Positions 57,459 through 64,000 of a stretch of DNA of 64,000 nt are shown here, in pieces. Position numbers and translations under genes: made by a program. The stretch spans positions 24,864,501 through 24,928,500 of the forward strand of contig NC_079880.1 in the NCBI RefSeq assembly GCF_029227915.1, in the 5' to 3' direction. Under the pieces are notes generated by a model. That model had not been told where the DNA came from. It did not search any database and saw only the letters and a list, made by a program, of their open reading frames with translations. The stretch comes from Hydractinia symbiolongicarpus. Its lineage: Eukaryota > Cnidaria > Hydrozoa > Anthoathecata > Hydractiniidae. How positions within the stretch are numbered: the first letter of the stretch is position 1; each line of letters begins with the position of its first letter.

Positions 57459-57584
57459 ATCTATTTATAAAATATGTTCTAAAATAAAATAAAGCAAGCT
57501 TTGCAACACAAAACAAGTTAAAAACATTTGCCTCGATGTTTGAATCTTCAAAAACAACTAACGTGATAAACAAGCAGGTAAAAC

Positions 57585-60129
57585 TCAAACTTCGGTAGAA
57601 CCACCCGGAATAATAGCGTAACCATCCAGGGTGTCGTTAGAAGAGGAATTTTTCTTCGTTTCCGACTCCTTTCCATTTTGACTTAAACTCAATTTTTCTA
57701 ACTCAGCCGCTACAGCGTAAGCCTCAGTTGAAATCTCATCTAAAGTACTTTCGCGAATACTGTCTTCTGTTGCTTGCACGTATTGATCAGTGGTGCATTT
57801 CGGCTCGTGTTGTGAATCCATAATGCTTTGTAATTTGCTCTGAAAGTTTGTCGTGGCACGCATTAGCGGTATTACTAAGGCAGGAATATTTGGCGAGTTT
57901 GCTGTTTTGTATTCTAACTCGTTTACTCGACGCCTTAAATCCGATATGGTTCTTGTAACTAACTGATTGCGATCTTCATAAGCTGTTTGCATTTCCACTA
58001 AGGTCTCAAGTATTTGAAAATCATGCGGATGCTGAGTTGTAATCAGTTGACAAACTTCGTTTAGTTTTGCGCTGAATTTATCAGAGTTTTGTAGAATTGG
58101 TGAGCTGGACAAGGACGGTCTAGCGGAAGGCGTTGATGGGGTGCTTAATTGCAGAGCAGAATCAAACTCTTCTATCGAACTTGTCTCCGATAATGTATTA
58201 TTGCTATCTCGTCTCTCTCTTTCAGACGCATGACGTGCTGAGTGTCTACTACGTGGATTATTGCGTGGATTATAAGCATTTATTTCGCTATATATGGCAC
58301 TACTATCGGACTCGCTCCGGTCTTCTAAAGATCCCTTTGCTGTTTTTTTCTTTAAACCGCTATCCGTTCGGCCCTGCTTTGATGTGGGTGTCGTACCATT
58401 TTGATGAATTTTAGCACGCAGCTGTGAGCTTCGTGTAGTGGCTACACGAAGTTTTGTTGCATTGTCTTTAGGTTGAATTTGTTTATCGTTAGATTTGTTT
58501 ATTAAAGTTTTTTTAGATCTTTCACGTAAGCTTTGAGAGCGCCTCAAAGACGACCCTCCTTCTGGTGTATTATTTTGTACAATTTTATTCTGTAAATAAT
58601 TAGTGACATCGGATCGATACCCGTTAACTCTGTTTACACTTGGCTCATAGGACGCTCCATTCGAGACCTTCCTGGGCGAGGATTTACTTCGTATTCTAGC
58701 TGGGGTGGATATCCTTACTGCAGATCCACGCTGAAAGTTCGATCCGTTAAAACCATCTGAGGAGGAGTACGAACGACTGATAAAACCATTCCCATTGCTT
58801 TTACCGGAAACCGAAGATCTCGGACTCGGTTTAGTTCGGTAAGAATCGAAACTTGAATTTAATCGAACGTCCCCATTCACACCGTGACTTTTACCATTTT
58901 CGTCTATATCGTATAATTCCATTTCTTGAAAGGACGATAAGGAAGAGGCTGGGGACAAACTTATATCGTCAAAACTATTTTCGGACCCAGTTCTTTCTCT
59001 GATAGCTTTCGCGATTGTTTTTTTTACAACAGGTTGTATTTCACCATCCAGAGGACTCATATGACCTTGCTGATATGACATTGGGTTCATCATACGCAAC
59101 GCGAATGCACGATTGCATGGTGGGTAATTTCCTTTTAAATCCTTTCCCGGCATGCTATAACAGTAAGTGAAAAAATTACTATTTATGTGTATGAAATAAT
59201 TTTGACAAAAACAGACGTTCTTAGAAATAGGGGAAATAGTTTGCGCCTGGTATACCTCTTATAAAAAAAACAGAATGTGCACAACCTAAAAACATTTGGA
59301 AACATTAAGCTTCACATGTTTAGAAACAAACTATACTTTAGGCTCTATATTTAGAAATATATAAAAAAGATTAAAACTTAAAAGCCTTCGCTTCAAATTA
59401 AACACCGCGATCATGCCATTTTATTAGCTAAGCAAATTAGGCAAAACAACCGTTAAGCTCAATTACGCAACAAAAATTTCAAAGATTGCAAATGAAAATT
59501 TGACAAACAGTATAACCAAGCGTATAAAAAATGTACAAAAAGAATACCGGTTTTGTAGACAGAACGCGTTACTTAATTTCCGGTCTAATTCAGTTTGGAT
59601 GAAAAAAACAAACTATGTACCGCAACTCGGTTTATTCCATCTAGTTGGCGTCATAATCAAGTTACGATCACCCTTTTAAAAGTTTCACCCTTTAAATATT
59701 TGGTGACAGTCCCACTCGAAATACTAACGAAAAACACAGCCAATGCTTACAACTTTGAAGTTCATTACATATATGGTAAAGCTGTGGGGACGTTTTAAAG
59801 GAAAGATAATCAGAAAACAAAATTTAAATTAAAATTTAAACAAGAATACATCTTTAGCACAACGAAAGAATACAAATTAAACAATAAAACAGCAGTGACG
59901 CCATCTTTCTATCTGTTGTATATTTTTGTTTTCTTTTGTTTAAAATTGAAATAAGCCAAAAAGACAACTTTTATTGAACGTATCTTTCTTACCGACCGTA
60001 CGTTTTGTTTACACATTTACGAACGTAATCGTAATATCGTTCTTCAGTCGTTTGTTTGTCGGTACCCCATCGTTTTTCGTTTTCCCTTCGCTGGTTGCGA
60101 GTAGCAAAACGAACTTTTCTTTCCGCCAT
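57585..60129 (-). CDS. Serine-rich coiled-coil protein, two exons (568 residues)
   Basis: Exon 1 is 59993-60129 (ATG at 60129, ending CG before donor GTAAGA). Exon 2 is 57585-59154 (acceptor TATAG). The split codon joins as CGC, and the total is 1707 bases, exactly 569 codons. The N-terminus is basic (MAERKVRFATRNQRRENEK). A conserved-looking block follows (ERYYDYVRKCVNKTYG; NYPPCNRAFALRMMNPMS). Residues about 90-400 are low-complexity, rich in S, R and N, and probably disordered. Residues about 410-460 form a helical, coiled-coil segment (DRNQLVTRTISDLRRRVNEL). I do not recognise the family; the composition suggests a cytoskeletal, scaffold or phospho-regulated protein. An unseen non-coding exon upstream is possible. 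Confidence 0.8.
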
Positions 60130-62968
60130 AAATATATTTCAGAGAACAAAGACATTTAATTTTTTGTGAAGAAAAAAAACATCAACGCATTATTCGTCTG
60201 TCGAAATTGCCACATCAAACTTTGAAATATATTCAGTCCGTGTTTGCGTGAAAGAAACTCGATGAAAATATATATGCAGCTTAAATTGTTCATTCACTGA
60301 ATGAAATATCTTCATAAAACAATCATTTTACATTTCAGCGCACAAATAACATTCAAATTACATGAAAATGAATGCTAATATATGAGAATAAAAATTACGA
60401 ATATAGAATAAAAATAACAAATAAGGTGCCAACATCTACCTGATGTGTATTAAATGTCAAATTGTGCAGTTATTCTCAACTTGAGATATGTTTACGAAGT
60501 TTTTTGAGCAAGTAATTCAAAAGAAAGAATATAAATCTTCAGTCGCATTCACTTTTGTAACTAGCGCTTCATGCGCTTCAATGTCAAATGAGCGGTTTCT
60601 ACATGCAGAGATTTCTTTTTACTAAACATTTCCAGAAGCTTACAAAATATTGTATCGAAAATAAAATTTTAGTTCAGCGTAGAAATATTCTATTTATGAA
60701 ATAGTCAATTTCATCGACGTTTGGACAAATCAGTCTATTTCTACTGTGAAGCTTTTGCGTCATCACCTTATATAGAAACAAGGCGTTCTCTCTTATTCTG
60801 TTCAACCTAAATAAACCATTGAGAACCAAAGTGGATGTTATTGAGGTAGCTAAATGGACAGAAAACAAAATCTGCGTTCAATTTAACCATGAATGTAGTT
60901 TGCTAAATAATTGACACTTGGTTAACCATAAACAACCAATAGAAACGGATTTTAGAAGCACGTGATTAGAAAATTTAGATTTTAACAACATGCATAATTT
61001 AACACATAGTAAACATTTCTATTTAAAAAGAATTGATAAATTTAATACTACGAAGTTTAGGTATATTTGCAGGTTGACATTCTAACCGCCCACTGCTCGG
61101 GCGTAGAAAACATTTCTGGTCCTTTTTACGCACGATTTTTATAAGCAATATCTTAAAAGCAACTCGAGCTCAAATTTGTAAATGCAAAAAAAGAGGAACA
61201 GCAATATTTCTCTTGTACTAAAAGTCATATTTCAAGGCGTGCTTGAATTTGTCCTTCCTAAGTAAATGGTCACGAAACTACAACAACATTATGCTTCTAT
61301 GTGATTTGTAGTGTATCACTTTGTAATCCTATCACAATTTGTAATCCTATTGCACCCTGTAATCTTATCGTAGTTTGACATTCGATTTTGTAGCAGTTTT
61401 TAAAACCAATCTAGCGCAATTTTTAATCCCACCTTGTCACACTTAGTAATCCCTTTAGGTCAAACTTTTTCAGGTTTGTTGCTATGTGAAATATACATGA
61501 CTTTTTTTAGAACAAGGAACGTCCTAAAAACTATTGATGTTCTTATAATTCTTATGCTTCTCATTTTTATTTTTCGTTTTTATTTTGCTTTTTTTGAAAA
61601 TTCGTATACCTTTGGCTAATATTTATTTCTATGCAAGAAAGTATTACGAGAATCTAAGTCAATATAAAATCATTTAGAATTTGGAACTCTCATTTAGATA
61701 CACATACATAAATTTGGCTAAATTAACAATAAATATTTCGTAATACCAAAATTAACACTCAAGCCAGGCTCAAATATCTGACATTATAAAAACATGATGC
61801 TGAAAGCAAAAATTTATAACTGTTATAAAGAAAACAAACACACGGTGCTTCACAACACGTGTTAATGTCACATCATCATGCTGAAGTTTAAATGTCAGAA
61901 GCCGGCGTTGAACTTTCGCAAATCACTCGTAAGTTAAATATATGAGAATGAGGAAATACGCGAGCAGTATCTTTGAAGTAATACTAGTGGTGGCCTGTAG
62001 ATAAATCCACGGGTTCGTCCGTCTTTTATTCACCGTACTTCGTGAGTCTCGCTACTGCGGTTACCATTTTGTGTAACAGACATACAGACGTAGACGGGTA
62101 TTATAATATAGATCTTAAAAAAAATAAAAAACAAGAAAGGTAAACAATAGTTCCTGAGACTTTTCTCGTTTGAAAACTCAAAGTAACTGAGCCTCAACTA
62201 AAACTTTGTTTTATTTATAACAAAACGTGTAGCTATATCTACGAAATATATTCCACCACAAATTTAACTTTTAAACCTCAATGGAAAAGTACGGGGCATT
62301 ATTAATTTTTAAAACTTTGATTTTCTTCAAACTAAAGGAAGATTAATGTCACTTTACTGTCTTGTGTCATGCGTCCTCCACAAGTCATTAGTGTCAAGAA
62401 GACGGGTCACTGTGATGCCGGAACTATTGACAAGTTCCGATAACGTCATAATAATCCCGGTCAACATATCGCCGCTAATTATACAGCCTAACGTAATTAC
62501 TGCAACAGAAGCTTACCCTCGTTGAATAGCCTATGCTGGCCCTTAGAAGCCTTCGCTTTTTGTCAAACATCTATTAAAAAAACGCATTCTTCCTTAGAAT
62601 GAAGAATGAGAAAGAAATATAGTGGTATTTTTCAAAAAAATTAATAACATTTCCTTTATACAAAAACCGTATGAAAGATAAAGTTATAGTATAATGGGAA
62701 TTTAATGGCGTTAATACCTAACGTCAACCACAGGGCTTTTTTGCAACAAGACTCGCCGTCCCTGTATACAAAGAGACAGAGCCATGGAGTCAAGGTTAAT
62801 TAAGAGCGTTAGAAACATAAACCTAGCTTACTGAAAGAATTAGGAGGAAGAGAAGGAAACACACAAAACATTGATTCTTTCATAGGGCACATCGAAAGAT
62901 GAAGCATAGAAGAAACTATGTAAGAATATATATGACTTCGGAGATTCCAAACTTTACAACATGTTAAG
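60130..62968. other. Upstream non-coding region of the serine-rich gene
   Basis: No gene is seen. A degenerate direct repeat of TTTGTAATCCTAT(C/T) words lies near 61.31-61.45 kb. An ACAGACATACAGACG tail with GTATTATAATATAGAT lies at 62.07-62.11 kb. Confidence 0.4.
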
Positions 62969-63059
62969 CATTTTCGTTCCCAGAGCTCTTTGAGATATTA
63001 AAACCTGAAAGTAGAACTATTTTCGAGGTTTGTCTCAAAGAGCTCTGGGGACGAGAATG
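62969..63059. mobile_element. Tiny palindromic element (91 bp) with 9-bp target duplication
   Basis: The arms CATTTTCGTTCCCAGAGCTC(TTTGAGA) and the inverted right arm ending GGGGACGAGAATG enclose a short loop. Flanking CATGTTAAG (62960-62968) and CATGTTAAA (63060-63068) match at 8 of 9 positions. Confidence 0.75.
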
Positions 63060-64000
63060 CATGTTAAAAACATTAACGGCTTTGTCAATACTAAAAATTA
63101 AGTAACGAGAAGTCTAATTTTGAGTTAAATACTTGCAAATCCACTTATCTAATACAACAACCATTAGACGATGATATTGAGTCATAAAAAATCTGATGAC
63201 ACCGACAAATTGTGGTAACTTTATAACCGTCATTGCCAGCATAAAAATGGCGGAAGTACAACTTAACGAAAGTTGTAGCCAGCAAGTTTTGTGAAGCTTC
63301 CTTTAATGTGTCAAAGAGCTTCTATTTTTACTTACATAATATTCTTCCTCTCTTTTTCTTCTTTAACAACTTCATTTTTAACGAAATGATCCCTCATTTA
63401 GAATTTTAATACGAGAAAAGTTATATTCTTTTAGTAACTGCCATTTCGAATTTGGTCTAAAATTATCAAGTAATGTTTTGATAATAGTGTTCTCGCTACA
63501 ATATTTTTGTTTAAACCTCGCTTTAACAAAACATTTCGTAACACATCATAAAGACACACATTTTCAATCCTAAACATAACAAAATTTTCTTCATACATAA
63601 ATTTTTTTAATTAAATAACGTCGCATTATACTTACTGAATTCGATCAAAGAACTTCACCATATTTTAAATCTGTTCAAAACAAAACCCTTTTATGATCCA
63701 TTTACTATATGAACTTAACGAAGTATAATAAAGCTGATCTAAAGAACAGAAGTTGTAAACTCCACAGAAACATACAATTTTAATTTATATCTAAACGGGT
63801 TAATTGTCTTTTAGTAATAGACCATTAACAGCGAGTGTTACGTCATGAAAACAAAGCAAGAAAATTAATTGTAATATCGCATAATTAAGACACGTTAATG
63901 AGTATTTTATTATCCTTTTTGTTCAATTTAAATTCCGCACATGGGTTCAAATGAGACGTATAAAGCCCACATGTTAGATTTTTATGGTGGTGCGATTACA
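63060..64000. other. Non-coding end of the window
   Basis: AT-rich; no gene or element is recognised. Confidence 0.4.

Noticed and set aside
59595-60159. Plus-strand frames upstream of the serine-rich gene
   Set aside because: The frame at 59974-60159 is the shadow of exon 1 on the minus strand, and the other has no support.

Overview
This is an AT-rich stretch of animal nuclear DNA. It has spliced genes with GT-AG introns, long non-coding stretches, microsatellites and a dense, layered set of transposable elements. The mix of elements (DIRS-like tyrosine-recombinase retroelement, Penelope-like element, PIF/Harbinger relic, Polinton/Maverick) and the style of their proteins fit a cnidarian best. 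The species cannot be fixed from sequence alone.

Layout: (1) 0.2-7.7 kb, minus strand, is a decayed DIRS-like retroelement (gag zinc knuckle, RT, RNase H, tyrosine recombinase). Its RT is split by a 3.97-kb DNA transposon at 2630-6600, which encodes a DDE-like transposase ending in a PHD-like zinc finger. (2) 8.6-11.5 kb, minus strand, is an intact six-exon host gene for a 425-residue TauE/SafE-family membrane transporter; I could join all exons in frame. (3) 11.5-33 kb is mostly non-coding. It holds inverted-repeat elements, a truncated Penelope-like element (16.8-17.5 kb), a fold-back element with a tRNA-like core (21.0-21.5 kb), a repeat pair rich in TGACGTCA palindromes (22.2-23.3 kb) and a pure ACAG array of about 353 bp. 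(4) 33.15-33.92 kb, plus strand, is an intronless SAM-dependent methyltransferase gene with a poly(A) signal. (5) About 36.6-52.4 kb is a decayed Polinton/Maverick with DNA polymerase B, packaging ATPase, BRO-like protein, integrase, major capsid protein and many smaller virus-like genes. (6) The right part of this element is repeated as a nearly identical direct tandem duplication of about 2.5 kb (50510-53041 and 53049-55275). (7) 55.7-56.5 kb is a PIF/Harbinger deletion derivative whose unoccupied counterpart lies at 13.86 kb. (8) 57.6-60.1 kb, minus strand, is a two-exon host gene for a 568-residue serine-rich protein with a coiled coil. (9) The rest to 64 kb is non-coding, with one more tiny palindromic element.

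Three apparently intact host genes are seen: the transporter, the methyltransferase and the serine-rich protein. Nothing suggests that they act together. The Polinton genes once formed a functional set (replication, integration, packaging, capsid). Most of the core enzymes and capsid genes are now broken by frameshifts, stops and deletions, while several accessory ORFs stay open. I describe those breaks but do not reconstruct the products.
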